A stretch of DNA of 64,000 nucleotides from Pseudomonas rustica (GCF_018336155.1 NZ_JAGYHF010000005.1:124001-188000), one strand, 5' to 3'. Positions 9,769-18,960 are shown, numbered from the stretch's first letter. The notes: generated from the sequence alone by a model not told the origin. A program made the numbers and translations.

Positions 9769-10338
9769 ATGAAGCGGTTATTGCTTGTCCTTTTTGCCGG
9801 CCTGGTACTGGCCGGCTGCGCCACTTCCGGCGTAGATCCGTTGGCGCCGAAGACCGTCAACAGCGTCAATCTCAAGCGTTACCAAGGGACCTGGTATGAG
9901 CTGGCGCGTTTGCCGATGTACTTCCAGCGCGACTGCGCGCAATCCGAAGCGCATTACACCCTCAAGCCTGACGGCAACGTCGCGGTGCTCAATCGCTGCC
10001 TGACCCCGCAATGGCAGTGGGAAGAAGTGAAGGGCACGGCTTATCCACAAGTGCCGGGCAAGACCGACAAATTGTGGGTCGAGTTCGATACCTGGTTCTC
10101 GCGTCTGATACCGGGTGTGGCGAAAGGCGAATACTGGGTGCTGTACGTCAGCGATGACTACAAGACCGCCATCGTCGGCGACCCGAGTCGCAAGTACATG
10201 TGGCTGCTGTCGCGCACGCCGACCGTCAACGGTGTGGTGCGTGAAGAACTGCTGAGCAAGGCGCGTCAGCAGGGCTATGACACCACGCGATTGATCTGGC
10301 GAGCGTCGGATCGGCAGATGGCCAAGACCTCGAATTAA
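9769..10338 (+). CDS. blc: Outer-membrane bacterial lipocalin
   Basis: A 189-residue lipoprotein: signal peptide with lipobox LAGCATSG, then a lipocalin barrel. The first structurally conserved motif is seen as YQGTWYELARLP, and the ...WVLYVSDDYKTAIVGDPSRKYMWLLSRTP block is typical of Blc proteins. Blc binds fatty acids or lysophospholipids and is anchored to the inner leaflet of the outer membrane (family knowledge). It has a GGAG-containing leader. It converges with hutF, and the palindrome between them likely terminates both. Confidence 0.93.
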   Translation: MKRLLLVLFAGLVLAGCATSGVDPLAPKTVNSVNLKRYQGTWYELARLPMYFQRDCAQSEAHYTLKPDGNVAVLNRCLTPQWQWEEVKGTAYPQVPGKTDKLWVEFDTWFSRLIPGVAKGEYWVLYVSDDYKTAIVGDPSRKYMWLLSRTPTVNGVVREELLSKARQQGYDTTRLIWRASDRQMAKTSN

Positions 10339-10353
10339 GCATCGCCACAGATC

Positions 10354-10452
10354 AAATGTGGGAGCGGGCTTGCTCGCGAAAGCGGTGTATCAGTCAACAT
10401 TTCAGTCGACTGATACGACCTCTTCGCGAGCAAGCCCGCTCCCACATTTTTT
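10354..10452. repeat. Family B inverted REP pair between convergent genes
   Basis: Arms TGTGGGAGCGGGCTTGCTCG and its reverse complement, with an inner smaller palindrome (tatcagtcaac... / ...gtcgactgata). The right arm ends in TTTTTT. It fills the gap between blc and hutF and could serve as a bidirectional terminator (inference). Confidence 0.85.
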
Positions 10453-10460
10453 GTTTTGTG

Positions 10461-11825
10461 TCAGCCCAAAAGGTCGCGCAAGACTTGGGTGAACGCGCGG
10501 GCGCTGTCCTCTTCCCCGGCATGCCGGCCATCACGCACAACCCACTGGCCATTGACCAACACATCGCGCACCTGACGATCCCCTCCGGCAAACAACCAGC
10601 GATTCAAAATCCCGTCTCCGTTCGCCGTCGCCAGATAAGGATCGTTGCCATCGAGCACAATCCAGTCCGCCCGTTTGCCAACCTCCAGCGCACCAATCGG
10701 CTGCCCCAGCGCTTGCGCGCCGCCATCCAGCGCCGCGTCATACAACGTGCGCCCGACCATCGGCTGATCCGCGCCATACAAACGGTTACGCCGCTGATCA
10801 CGCAGACGCTGGCCGTATTCCAGCCAACGCAATTCTTCCACCACACTCAGCGAGACATGGCTGTCGGAACCGATGCCCATGCGCCCGCCCTGCGCGAGGA
10901 AATCCACCGCCGGGAAAATTCCGTCGCCCAGGTTGGCTTCAGTGGTCAGGCACAGCCCGGCGATGGCGCGACTCTTGGCCATCAGCGTGACCTCTTCCGG
11001 ATTGGCGTGAGTGGCATGCACCAGACACCAGCGCTGATCAACTTCGGCATTCTCGTACAGCCATTGCAGCGGACGCCGACCGCTCCAGCTCAGGCAGTCG
11101 TCGACTTCTTTCTGCTGTTCGGCGATGTGGATATGAATCGGGCATTGCTTGTCGCTGGCCGCCAACACTTCGCTCATCTGCTGCGGCGTCACCGCGCGCA
11201 ACGAGTGGAAGCACAGCCCCAGCGATTGCGATTTTTGCTGCGCCAGTAACGGCTGCAAACGCGACTGCAGATTCAGGTAATTTTCGGTGCTGTTGATAAA
11301 ACGGCGCTGGCCATCGTTAGGCGTTTGCCCGCCGAAACCGGAGTGGCTGTAGAGTACCGGGAGCAAGGTCAGACCGATGCCGCTTTCACTCGCCGCCTGA
11401 CTGATACGCAACGCCAGTTCAGCCGGATCGGCGTACGGCTGACCATTGCTGTCGTGGTGCACATAGTGGAATTCGGCGACCGAGGTGTAACCGGCCTTGA
11501 GCATTTCGATGTACAGCTGGCGGGCGATCACACCGAGCTGATCCGGGCTGATTTTTCCGACGAGGCGATACATCAGATCGCGCCACGTCCAGAAACTGTC
11601 GTTCGGGTTGCCGGCCACTTCGGCCAGTCCGGCCATCGCACGCTGGAAGGCGTGGGAGTGCAGATTGGGCATCCCCGGCAGCAACGGCCCGCTCAGTCGT
11701 TCGGCGCCATCTGCGGTGGAATCGGCCTGGATTTGGGTCAGCAAGCCCTCGGCGCTGACCTCAAGACGTACATTGTTGGCCCATCCGTTAGGCAGCAGCG
11801 CGCGTTCGGCAAAGAAGGCGGACAT
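10461..11825 (-). CDS. hutF: Formimidoylglutamate deiminase
   Basis: A 454-residue amidohydrolase-superfamily enzyme that deaminates N-formimino-L-glutamate to N-formyl-L-glutamate and ammonia in histidine breakdown. The metal-binding HxH is at H56/H58 (MPNLHSHAFQRAMAG). Later metal and catalytic stretches are LVHATHANPEE and IGSDSHVSLS. Having hutF together with hutG marks the five-step pathway rather than the single-step formiminoglutamase route. It is transcribed away from hutC, and the shared gap carries a palindrome fitting HutC. Confidence 0.96.
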   Translation of the reverse strand: MSAFFAERALLPNGWANNVRLEVSAEGLLTQIQADSTADGAERLSGPLLPGMPNLHSHAFQRAMAGLAEVAGNPNDSFWTWRDLMYRLVGKISPDQLGVIARQLYIEMLKAGYTSVAEFHYVHHDSNGQPYADPAELALRISQAASESGIGLTLLPVLYSHSGFGGQTPNDGQRRFINSTENYLNLQSRLQPLLAQQKSQSLGLCFHSLRAVTPQQMSEVLAASDKQCPIHIHIAEQQKEVDDCLSWSGRRPLQWLYENAEVDQRWCLVHATHANPEEVTLMAKSRAIAGLCLTTEANLGDGIFPAVDFLAQGGRMGIGSDSHVSLSVVEELRWLEYGQRLRDQRRNRLYGADQPMVGRTLYDAALDGGAQALGQPIGALEVGKRADWIVLDGNDPYLATANGDGILNRWLFAGGDRQVRDVLVNGQWVVRDGRHAGEEDSARAFTQVLRDLLG

Positions 11826-11851
11826 GGTTCAGCACCCCATCGTGTGTTATT

Positions 11852-11861
11852 TGTATATACA
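11852..11861. promoter_or_regulatory. Candidate HutC operator between hutF and hutC
   Basis: TGTATATACA is a perfect 10-base palindrome in the divergent hutF/hutC gap, inside the longer TTGTATATACATATACAG. It resembles the operator in front of hutU, sharing TTGTAT and TAC, and both are followed within about 10 bases by AGACGT. HutC-subfamily GntR repressors recognise such AT-rich palindromes. Its position suits control of hutF and autoregulation of hutC (inference). Confidence 0.65.
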
Positions 11862-11932
11862 TATACAGACGTTTGCCTGCCCGGTAAACTCCGGCAAGCT
11901 AGCCACTCTCATCCAATGAACAGGGATCAACC

Positions 11933-12682
11933 GTGCCGACTCCGCCTCCAGTCTCCCCGTTGGCCGCGAACATGGGCGACAGTCCGGCGCCCTTGTACGC
12001 CCGCGTCAAACAGATGATCACCCAGCAAATCGACAGCGGAAACTGGCCGCCGCACTACCGCGTGCCGTCCGAAAGCGAGCTGGTCAATCAACTTGGTTTC
12101 AGCCGCATGACCATCAACCGCGCCCTGCGCGAGATGACCGCCGACGGTCTGTTGGTGCGCATGCAAGGCGTCGGCACCTTCGTTGCTGAACCGAAGAGCC
12201 AGTCCGCGCTGTTCGAAGTGCACAACATCGCCGACGAAATCGCTTCCCGTGGCCATCGCCACACCTGCCAGGTGATCACCCTCGAAGAAGAGGCCGCCGG
12301 TTCCGAACGCGCGCTGGCGCTGGACATGCGCGAAGGGCAGAAGGTTTTCCACTCGCTGATCGTGCATTACGAAAACGACATTCCGGTGCAAATCGAAGAC
12401 CGTTTCGTCAACGCGCTGGTCGCGCCGGAATACCTCAAGCAGGACTTCACCCTGCAAACGCCTTACGCCTATCTCAACCAGGTCGCGCCGCTGACCGAAG
12501 GCGAGCATGTGGTTGAAGCGATTCTGGCCGAGCCGTCCGAATGCAAATTGCTGCAGATTGAAAAGGGTGAGCCTTGCTTGCTGATCCGTCGCCGCACGTG
12601 GTCGGGGCGTCAGCCGGTGACGGCGGCGCGATTGATTCACCCGGGTTCTCGTCATCGTCTGGAAGGTCGGTTTCATAAATAG
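11933..12682 (+). CDS. hutC: Histidine utilisation repressor, GntR/HutC family
   Basis: A 249-residue repressor. The N-terminal winged helix (about 18-85) shows LYARVKQMITQQIDSGNW, PSESELVNQLGFSRMTINRA and LVRMQGVGTFVAEP. The C-terminal UTRA ligand domain (about 95-240) shows CLLIRRRTW. In pseudomonads HutC is released from DNA by urocanate (established). The GTG start at 11933 is preceded by CAGGGA; the internal ATG at 11972 is a weaker alternative. hutD follows after 9 bases, so hutCD form one unit. Confidence 0.95.
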   Translation: MPTPPPVSPLAANMGDSPAPLYARVKQMITQQIDSGNWPPHYRVPSESELVNQLGFSRMTINRALREMTADGLLVRMQGVGTFVAEPKSQSALFEVHNIADEIASRGHRHTCQVITLEEEAAGSERALALDMREGQKVFHSLIVHYENDIPVQIEDRFVNALVAPEYLKQDFTLQTPYAYLNQVAPLTEGEHVVEAILAEPSECKLLQIEKGEPCLLIRRRTWSGRQPVTAARLIHPGSRHRLEGRFHK

Positions 12683-12691
12683 AGAGCATAA

Positions 12692-13261
12692 ATGAGTGAA
12701 GTGAAGGTTTTACGCGCGGAAGGCTACCCGCGCATGCCGTGGAAAAACGGCGGCGGCAGCACTGAGGAAATAACCCGTGATGCCGGTGCCGGGCTGGACG
12801 GTTTCGGCTGGCGCCTGTCGATTGCCGACATCGCCGAGTCCGGCGGTTTTTCCTCCTTCGCCGGTTACCAACGAGTGATCACCGTGTTGCAAGGTGACGG
12901 CATGGTTCTGTGCGTCGATGGCGACGATACGCGGCCGCTGTTACCGCTCGACCCGTTTGCCTTCAGCGGTGAAAGCCAGGTTTCCTGCACGCTGCTCGGC
13001 GGTGCGATTCGCGACTTCAACCTGATCTACGCGCCGCAGCGGTACAGCGCGCGGTTGCAGTGGCTGGACGGTGAACAGCGGTTGTTCAGTTCGGCGGGGA
13101 CGGTGCTGGTGTTCAGTGTCAGTGAGTTGCTGGAAGTGCAGGTTGGTCATTCCGCATCGCAACTCGGTCGACATGATTGCCTGCAACTGGACGGTAACGC
13201 CGGACTGGTTGAAGTCACCACCAATGCCGCTTGCTGTGTCATTGAGCTGACGGCGCGCTGA
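12692..13261 (+). CDS. hutD: HutD family protein
   Basis: A 189-residue soluble protein with the HutD hallmarks MPWKNGGGSTEEI near the N-terminus and DGFGWRLSIADIAESGGFSSF. HutD is a double-cupin-fold protein conserved in pseudomonad hut loci. It has been proposed to tune hut expression, possibly by binding a pathway intermediate (from memory, not firmly resolved). It lies directly behind hutC and ends before a REP pair that separates it from the hutU promoter. Confidence 0.93.
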   Translation: MSEVKVLRAEGYPRMPWKNGGGSTEEITRDAGAGLDGFGWRLSIADIAESGGFSSFAGYQRVITVLQGDGMVLCVDGDDTRPLLPLDPFAFSGESQVSCTLLGGAIRDFNLIYAPQRYSARLQWLDGEQRLFSSAGTVLVFSVSELLEVQVGHSASQLGRHDCLQLDGNAGLVEVTTNAACCVIELTAR

Positions 13262-13273
13262 TTCAAAAATCTT

Positions 13274-13352
13274 AAAAGATCGCAGCCTTCGGCAGCTCCT
13301 ACAGGGTGTACCTCAATCCCACTGTAGGAGCTGCCGAAGGCTGCGATCTTTT
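13274..13352. repeat. Family A inverted REP pair
   Basis: Arms AAAAGATCGCAGCCTTCGGC and CTCCTACA with their reverse complement around a 15-base spacer. It sits just after hutD and upstream of the hutU control region, so it may insulate or terminate hutCD transcription. Confidence 0.85.
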
Positions 13353-13383
13353 GCTTTGGGATGTTCCCAACCCACGCACCAAC

Positions 13384-13431
13384 TTGTTACCGAACGCCCC
13401 AGCGTGGCGCAAAACCTCGCTTTCGTAACAA
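13384..13431. promoter_or_regulatory. Candidate activator site: TTGTTAC - N34 - GTAACAA
   Basis: Perfect 7-base inverted arms separated by 34 bases lie about 115-160 bases upstream of the sigma-54-type promoter of hutU. Enhancer-binding proteins bind at such a distance. CbrB, the known activator of hut genes, has been linked to TGTTAC/GTAACA-type half sites (from memory). The assignment is inference. The rest of the 448-base hutD-hutU gap has no supportable gene. Confidence 0.45.
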
Positions 13432-13543
13432 TCCCCAACCCCCTCCATCAATACCCTCGAAAATTTTCATCCACGGCAGAACCCTTGATTCAGGCGCCCT
13501 CCAGCCGTGTCCGCGTTTTTTCTTGAACAGCCCTCCAACAAGT

Positions 13544-13559
13544 TGGCCGCTTGATTGCA
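13544..13559 (+). promoter_or_regulatory. Sigma-54-type promoter of hutU
   Basis: TGGCCGCTTGATTGCA has the invariant GG and GC separated by 10 bases and matches TGGC...TTGCA. The HutC operator begins five bases after it and would cover the transcription start. Known dependence of pseudomonad hutU on RpoN with CbrB or NtrC agrees with this. Confidence 0.75.
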
Positions 13560-13563
13560 TATG

Positions 13564-13577
13564 CTTGTATGTACAAG
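13564..13577. promoter_or_regulatory. HutC operator over the hutU transcription start
   Basis: CTTGTATGTACAAG is a near-perfect 14-base palindrome immediately downstream of the -12 element. A repressor bound here would block promoter opening or clearance. It matches the operator I recall for P. fluorescens hutU and is related to the palindrome between hutF and hutC. Confidence 0.8.
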
Positions 13578-13709
13578 TAAAGACGTATGCGTATGAGTCG
13601 TTCGAGACTCTCCGCAGCGTCCACTGATTCGCTTGTCGCGCAGCGAAGCGCACAGGCTGCTTGCCCACTGCCAGGGTTGGTTTGAATTGATCGCTGAGGA
13701 GTCTCTTTC

Positions 13710-15392
13710 GTGACTGATAACAAAATGACTAAGTTTCGCGACGTCGAAATCCGTGCCGCCCGCGGCAACAAGCTGACCGCCAAGAGCTGGCTGACCGAAG
13801 CGCCGCTACGCATGCTGATGAACAACCTCGACCCGGAAGTCGCCGAGAACCCGAAAGAGCTAGTGGTTTACGGTGGTATCGGTCGCGCCGCGCGTAACTG
13901 GGAGTGCTACGACAAAATCGTCGAAAGCCTGACCAACCTGAACGACGACGAAACCCTGCTGGTGCAATCCGGCAAGCCGGTCGGCGTATTCAAGACCCAC
14001 AGCAACGCCCCGCGCGTATTGATCGCCAACTCCAACCTTGTCCCGCACTGGGCGAGCTGGGAGCACTTCAACGAACTCGACGCCAAAGGCCTGGCCATGT
14101 ATGGCCAGATGACCGCCGGCAGCTGGATCTACATCGGCAGCCAGGGCATCGTTCAAGGCACCTACGAAACCTTCGTTGAAGCCGGTCGCCAGCACTACAA
14201 CGACAACCTCACCGGTAAGTGGGTGTTGACCGCTGGCCTCGGTGGCATGGGCGGCGCGCAACCTCTGGCCGCAACCCTGGCCGGCGCTTGCTCGCTGAAC
14301 ATCGAATGCCAACAAGTGAGCATCGATTTCCGCCTGAAAAGCCGCTACGTCGACGAGCAAGCCAAAGACCTCGACGACGCCCTCGCGCGCATCGACAAAT
14401 ACACCAAAGAAGGCAAAGCGATCTCCATCGCGCTGCTGGGTAACGCCGCAGAAATTCTGCCGGAACTGGTCAAGCGCGGCGTGCGCCCGGACATGGTCAC
14501 CGACCAGACCAGTGCCCACGACCCGCTCAACGGTTACCTGCCTGCCGGCTGGACTTGGGACGAATACCGCGCCCGCGCCAAGACCGAGCCGGCCGCTGTG
14601 ATCAAAGCCGCCAAGCAGTCGATGGCCGTGCACGTTAAAGCGATGCTGGAATTCCAGAAACAAGGCATTCCGACCTTCGACTACGGCAACAACATCCGTC
14701 AGATGGCACAGGAAGAGGGCGTCGAAAACGCATTCGACTTCCCGGGCTTCGTACCGGCTTACATCCGTCCGCTGTTCTGCCGTGGCATCGGCCCGTTCCG
14801 TTGGGCGGCACTGTCGGGCGATCCGCAAGACATCTACAAAACCGACGCCAAGGTCAAAGAGCTGATCCCCGACGACGCGCACCTGCACAACTGGCTGGAC
14901 ATGGCCCGCGAGCGCATCAGCTTCCAGGGTCTGCCGGCACGTATCTGCTGGGTCGGCCTGGGCCTGCGCGCCAAGCTCGGTCTGGCCTTCAACGAGATGG
15001 TGCGCAGCGGTGAGCTGTCGGCGCCGATCGTGATCGGTCGCGACCACCTCGACTCTGGCTCGGTGGCTAGCCCTAACCGTGAAACCGAATCGATGCAGGA
15101 CGGCTCCGACGCCGTGTCCGACTGGCCACTGCTCAACGCTCTGCTGAATACCGCGAGCGGCGCGACCTGGGTTTCCCTGCACCACGGCGGCGGCGTTGGT
15201 ATGGGTTTCTCGCAGCACTCGGGCATGGTGATTGTTTGCGACGGTACGGACGAGGCGGCCGAGCGCATTGCGCGCGTCCTGCACAACGACCCGGCCACTG
15301 GCGTTATGCGTCACGCCGATGCCGGTTACCAGATCGCCATCGACTGCGCCAAGGAACAGGGCCTGAACTTGCCGATGATCACCGGTAAATAA
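13710..15392 (+). CDS. hutU: Urocanate hydratase (urocanase)
   Basis: A 560-residue cytosolic enzyme with tightly bound NAD+ that hydrates urocanate to 4-imidazolone-5-propionate, the second step of histidine degradation. The NAD-binding loop is seen as [14 protein letters not shown] near residue 175, and the active-site region as [17 protein letters not shown] near 490. Length is normal. The GTG start has GAGGAG 8 bases upstream, which favours it over the ATG at 13725. A palindrome separates it from the downstream permease. Confidence 0.98.
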   Translation: MTDNKMTKFRDVEIRAARGNKLTAKSWLTEAPLRMLMNNLDPEVAENPKELVVYGGIGRAARNWECYDKIVESLTNLNDDETLLVQSGKPVGVFKTHSNAPRVLIANSNLVPHWASWEHFNELDAKGLAMYGQMTAGSWIYIGSQGIVQGTYETFVEAGRQHYNDNLTGKWVLTAGLGGMGGAQPLAATLAGACSLNIECQQVSIDFRLKSRYVDEQAKDLDDALARIDKYTKEGKAISIALLGNAAEILPELVKRGVRPDMVTDQTSAHDPLNGYLPAGWTWDEYRARAKTEPAAVIKAAKQSMAVHVKAMLEFQKQGIPTFDYGNNIRQMAQEEGVENAFDFPGFVPAYIRPLFCRGIGPFRWAALSGDPQDIYKTDAKVKELIPDDAHLHNWLDMARERISFQGLPARICWVGLGLRAKLGLAFNEMVRSGELSAPIVIGRDHLDSGSVASPNRETESMQDGSDAVSDWPLLNALLNTASGATWVSLHHGGGVGMGFSQHSGMVIVCDGTDEAAERIARVLHNDPATGVMRHADAGYQIAIDCAKEQGLNLPMITGK

Positions 15393-15402
15393 ATGCAAAA
15401 GC

Positions 15403-15485
15403 CCTGTAGGAGCTGCCGCAGGCTGCGATCTTTTGATGTTGGTTTTTCAAGATCAAAAGATCGCAGCCTGCGGCAGCTCCTACAG
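15403..15485. repeat. Family A REP pair, reversed arm order
   Basis: The arms point the other way from the copy at 121: CTGTAGGAGCTGCCGCAGGC first, then GATCGCAGCCTGCGGCAGCT. It lies between hutU and the NCS1 permease, inside what is otherwise a same-strand run of hut genes. Confidence 0.85.
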
Positions 15486-15514
15486 AGAATCTAACAATCC
15501 ACAGAGGTTGAATC

Positions 15515-16987
15515 ATGGCTGTCAACACCGATCGTGCAAGCAACAAACCGTTGATCGAAAGGCGTTCGATCGACTACATCCCGGAAGCGGAAAGACACGG
15601 TCGTCTGTTCAGCCAATTCACCCTGTGGATGGGTGCCAACCTGCAAATCACCGCAATCGTCACCGGGGCCTTGGCCGTGGTGTTGGGCGGTGATGTGTTC
15701 TGGTCGCTGATCGGTCTGTTGATCGGTCAATTGCTCGGCGGTGGCGTGATGGCGCTGCATGCCGCGCAAGGGCCGAAACTCGGTTTGCCGCAGATGATCT
15801 CCAGCCGCGTGCAGTTCGGCGTGTATGGTGCGGCGATCCCGATCGTGCTGGTGTGCCTGATGTACCTGGGTTTCACCGCGACCGGCACCGTGCTTTCCGG
15901 TCAGGCGCTGGGTCAGTTGTTTAATGTCAGCGACAGCGTCGGCATCCTGATTTTCGCCAGCGTGATCGTGGTGGTCACGGTGCTCGGTTATCGGGTGATC
16001 CACTGGATCGGCCGTGTCGCCAGTGTGATTGGCGTGATTGCCTTCGTGTTTTTGTTCTGGCGTCTGATGAGCCAGACCGACGTCGGCGCACTCCTGCAAA
16101 TCCGTCATTTCAGCTGGAGCAGCTTCCTGCTCGCGGTGTCGCTCGCGGCCTCCTGGCAGATCGCGTTCGGCCCTTACGTGGCTGACTATTCCCGTTACCT
16201 GCCGAGCAACACCTCGGCGGTGAAAACCTTCTTCGCCGCCGGTGCCGGTTCAGTGGTCGGCGCGCAAGTGGCGATGATCCTCGGCGTGTTCGCGGCGGCT
16301 TCGGCCAACGGCCAGTTCGCCGGTCACGAAGTTGCCTACATCGTCGGTCTGGGCGGCACCGGAGCCACCGCTGCGCTGCTGTACTTCAGCATCGCATTCG
16401 GCAAGGTGACCATCTCGACGCTGAACTCCTACGGCAGCTTCATGTGCATCGCGACCATCATCAGTGGTTTCAAAGGCCACCTGACGGTTACGCGGATGCA
16501 GCGTCTGGTGTTCGTACTGGTGATCGTCGGCGCAGCGACCCTGATCGCGCTGCTCGGCCAGCACTCGTTCCTCGGTGCGTTCAAGTCTTTCATCCTGTTC
16601 CTGCTCGCGTTCTTCACTCCGTGGAGTGCGATCAACCTGGTCGACTACTACTGCATCACCCGTGAGCGTTATGACGTGCCGGCGCTGGCCGATCCGAACG
16701 GTCGCTACGGTCGCTGGAACCTGCTCGGCATCAGCGTCTACGTGTTCGGTGTGCTGGTGCAGTTGCCGTTCATCTCCACCAAGTTCTACACCGGCCCGCT
16801 GGTGGCGGCCCTCGGTGATGTGGATATTTCCTGGATCATCGGTCTGGTGCTGCCGGCCGTCGTCTACTACGTGTGCGCGAAAAAATGGCACAGCGCGGTA
16901 CCCGATCAACTGATTCTGCCGGTCGAGCAGAACAGCGTTGTACAACCTAAAACAAGCGGGGCCGGTCGCGCTGCGGCGCAGGCCTGA
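15515..16987 (+). CDS. NCS1-family permease, probable urocanate transporter
   Basis: A 490-residue inner-membrane protein of the nucleobase:cation symporter-1 (CodB/cytosine-purine permease) family, with about 12 membrane segments and a soluble N-terminus (RRSIDYIPEAERHGR). Family-like stretches include FGPYVADYSRYLP and FTPWSAINLVDYYCITRERYD. The leader has CAGAGG before the ATG. Its place directly after hutU and before hutXWV points to uptake of urocanate, as reported for a transporter at this locus in P. fluorescens (from memory). Cytosine or another nucleobase remains possible. Confidence 0.8.
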   Translation: MAVNTDRASNKPLIERRSIDYIPEAERHGRLFSQFTLWMGANLQITAIVTGALAVVLGGDVFWSLIGLLIGQLLGGGVMALHAAQGPKLGLPQMISSRVQFGVYGAAIPIVLVCLMYLGFTATGTVLSGQALGQLFNVSDSVGILIFASVIVVVTVLGYRVIHWIGRVASVIGVIAFVFLFWRLMSQTDVGALLQIRHFSWSSFLLAVSLAASWQIAFGPYVADYSRYLPSNTSAVKTFFAAGAGSVVGAQVAMILGVFAAASANGQFAGHEVAYIVGLGGTGATAALLYFSIAFGKVTISTLNSYGSFMCIATIISGFKGHLTVTRMQRLVFVLVIVGAATLIALLGQHSFLGAFKSFILFLLAFFTPWSAINLVDYYCITRERYDVPALADPNGRYGRWNLLGISVYVFGVLVQLPFISTKFYTGPLVAALGDVDISWIIGLVLPAVVYYVCAKKWHSAVPDQLILPVEQNSVVQPKTSGAGRAAAQA

Positions 16988-17056
16988 TTGGACGTGGACA
17001 GGGCTGGATGCCTCTTGACTGCCGTAAGCCAATTCATGATTAGGAGCGTCACAACA

Positions 17057-18025
17057 ATGAAATCGAACAAGACCCTGCTGACCACATTGCTGTCCATGGG
17101 CCTGCTGGCCAGTGCCGGTGCGACGCAAGCCGCCGGCTGGTGCGAATCGGGCAAACCGGTGAAGTTTGCCGGCCTGAACTGGGAAAGCGGCATGCTGCTG
17201 ACCGACGTCCTGCAAGTGGTGCTGGAGAAAGGTTACGACTGCAAGGTCGACAGCCTGCCGGGCAATTCCATCACCATGGAAAACGCCCTGAGCAGCAACG
17301 ATATTCAAGTGTTCGCCGAAGAGTGGGTCGGCCGCAGCGAGGTCTGGAACAAGGCCGAGAAGGCCGGCAAGGTCGTCGGTGTCGGCGCACCTGTGGTGGG
17401 CGCTGTGGAAGGCTGGTACGTGCCGCGCTACGTGATCGAAGGCGACGCCAAGCGCAAGCTGGAACCGAAAGCCCCGGACTTGAAAAACATCGCCGATCTG
17501 GGCAAATACGCCGCCGTGTTCAAGGATCAGGAAGAGCCGTCCAAGGGCCGTTTCTACAACTGCCCGGCCGGCTGGACTTGTGAACTCGACAACAGCGAAA
17601 TGCTGAAAAGCTACGGCCTCGAAAACAGCTACACCAACTTCCGCCCAGGCACTGGCCCGGCGCTGGATGCGGCAGTGCTGTCGAGCTACAAGCGTGGCGA
17701 GCCGATCTTGTTCTACTACTGGTCGCCAACCCCGCTGATGGGCCAGGTTGACCTGGTCAAACTCGAAGAAAAACCCGGCGTCGACAAGTCCGTGAGCATC
17801 AAGGTCGGCCTGTCCAAGACCTTCCACGACGAAGCCCCGGAACTGGTCGCCGTGCTGGAAAAGGTCAACCTGCCGATCGACCTGCTGAACCAGAACCTGG
17901 GCCGCATGGCCAAGGAACGTATCGAGTCGCCAAAACTGGCGAAAATCTTCCTCAAGGAACATCCTGAAGTCTGGCATGCGTGGGTCAGTGACGACGCAGC
18001 CAAGAAAATCGACGCGGCGCTGTAG
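17057..18025 (+). CDS. hutX: ABC importer substrate-binding protein, OpuAC type
   Basis: A 322-residue periplasmic binding protein; signal peptide MKSNKTLLTTLLSMGLLASA with cleavage after ATQAA. The body is an OpuAC/ProX-like domain (VKFAGLNWESGMLLTDVLQ, then FYYWSPTPLMGQVDLVKLEE). In P. fluorescens the HutXWV system takes up histidine (from memory). I chose the ATG at 17057 because TAGGAG lies 10 bases upstream and a signal peptide follows at once. It is the first gene of the hutXWV importer, 69 bases behind the permease. Confidence 0.9.
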   Translation: MKSNKTLLTTLLSMGLLASAGATQAAGWCESGKPVKFAGLNWESGMLLTDVLQVVLEKGYDCKVDSLPGNSITMENALSSNDIQVFAEEWVGRSEVWNKAEKAGKVVGVGAPVVGAVEGWYVPRYVIEGDAKRKLEPKAPDLKNIADLGKYAAVFKDQEEPSKGRFYNCPAGWTCELDNSEMLKSYGLENSYTNFRPGTGPALDAAVLSSYKRGEPILFYYWSPTPLMGQVDLVKLEEKPGVDKSVSIKVGLSKTFHDEAPELVAVLEKVNLPIDLLNQNLGRMAKERIESPKLAKIFLKEHPEVWHAWVSDDAAKKIDAAL

Positions 18026-18108
18026 GTCGATACCTCCCGGCTAACCGCGAGGCAGGCCGGGAGATATGCCGTAAACGCTTGATTGAGATTTCTGATTGAG
18101 AGCCGCTT

Positions 18109-18960
18109 ATGTTTCCCGAGAGCTTTACCTTTTCCATCGCCGACTGGGTCAACGGTTGGGTCGATTCGCTGGTCACCAACTACGGCGATGTGTTCCGCCA
18201 CATCTCCGACACCCTGCTGTGGGCCATCGTCAACCTTGAAGGCATGCTGCGCGCAGCGCCGTGGTGGCTGATGCTGGCGATCGTCGGTGTGATCGCCTGG
18301 CACGCCACGCGCAAAGTGGTGACCACTGCGGTCATCGTCGGTTTGTTGTTCCTCGTCGGCGCGGTCGGCCTGTGGGACAAACTCATGCAAACACTGGCGC
18401 TGATGATGGTCGCGACGATCATTTCGGTGCTGATCGGCATCCCGCTGGGGATCCTTTCTGCGCGCAGCAATCGCCTGCGCTCGGTGCTGATGCCGCTGCT
18501 CGACATCATGCAAACCATGCCAAGTTTCGTCTACCTGATTCCGGTGCTGATGCTGTTCGGCCTGGGCAAGGTGCCGGCGATTTTCGCTACCGTTATCTAT
18601 GCTGCGCCACCGCTGATTCGCCTGACTGATCTGGGCATTCGTCAGGTTGACGGCGAAGTGATGGAAGCGATCAACGCGTTCGGCGCCAACCGCTGGCAGC
18701 AACTGTTCGGCGTGCAACTGCCGCTGGCCCTGCCGAGCATCATGGCCGGGATCAACCAGACCACCATGATGGCCCTGTCGATGGTGGTGATCGCCTCGAT
18801 GATCGGCGCCCGTGGTCTGGGTGAAGATGTGTTGGTGGGGATTCAGACCCTCAACGTCGGACGAGGTCTTGAGGCCGGTCTGGCGATCGTGATTCTCGCA
18901 GTGGTCATCGACCGCATTACTCAGGCGTACGGTCGGCCACGGCATGAGGTGAGCAAATGA
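18109..18960 (+). CDS. hutW: ABC importer permease, ProW/OpuAB type
   Basis: A 283-residue inner-membrane permease with about six membrane segments after a short N-terminal helix. The BPD_transp_1 core is clear: LIGIPLGILSARS, the TMPSFVYLIPVLMLFGLGKVP stretch common in glycine-betaine-type permeases, and the coupling-loop region INAFGANRWQQLFGVQLPLA. It passes substrate delivered by HutX and is driven by HutV. The hutV start overlaps its stop by four bases (ATGA), implying coupled translation. Confidence 0.92.
   Translation: MFPESFTFSIADWVNGWVDSLVTNYGDVFRHISDTLLWAIVNLEGMLRAAPWWLMLAIVGVIAWHATRKVVTTAVIVGLLFLVGAVGLWDKLMQTLALMMVATIISVLIGIPLGILSARSNRLRSVLMPLLDIMQTMPSFVYLIPVLMLFGLGKVPAIFATVIYAAPPLIRLTDLGIRQVDGEVMEAINAFGANRWQQLFGVQLPLALPSIMAGINQTTMMALSMVVIASMIGARGLGEDVLVGIQTLNVGRGLEAGLAIVILAVVIDRITQAYGRPRHEVSK

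Noticed and set aside
10356..11249. Plus-strand frame covering hutF and the family B repeat
   Set aside because: It begins inside a REP arm and is antisense to a clear amidohydrolase.
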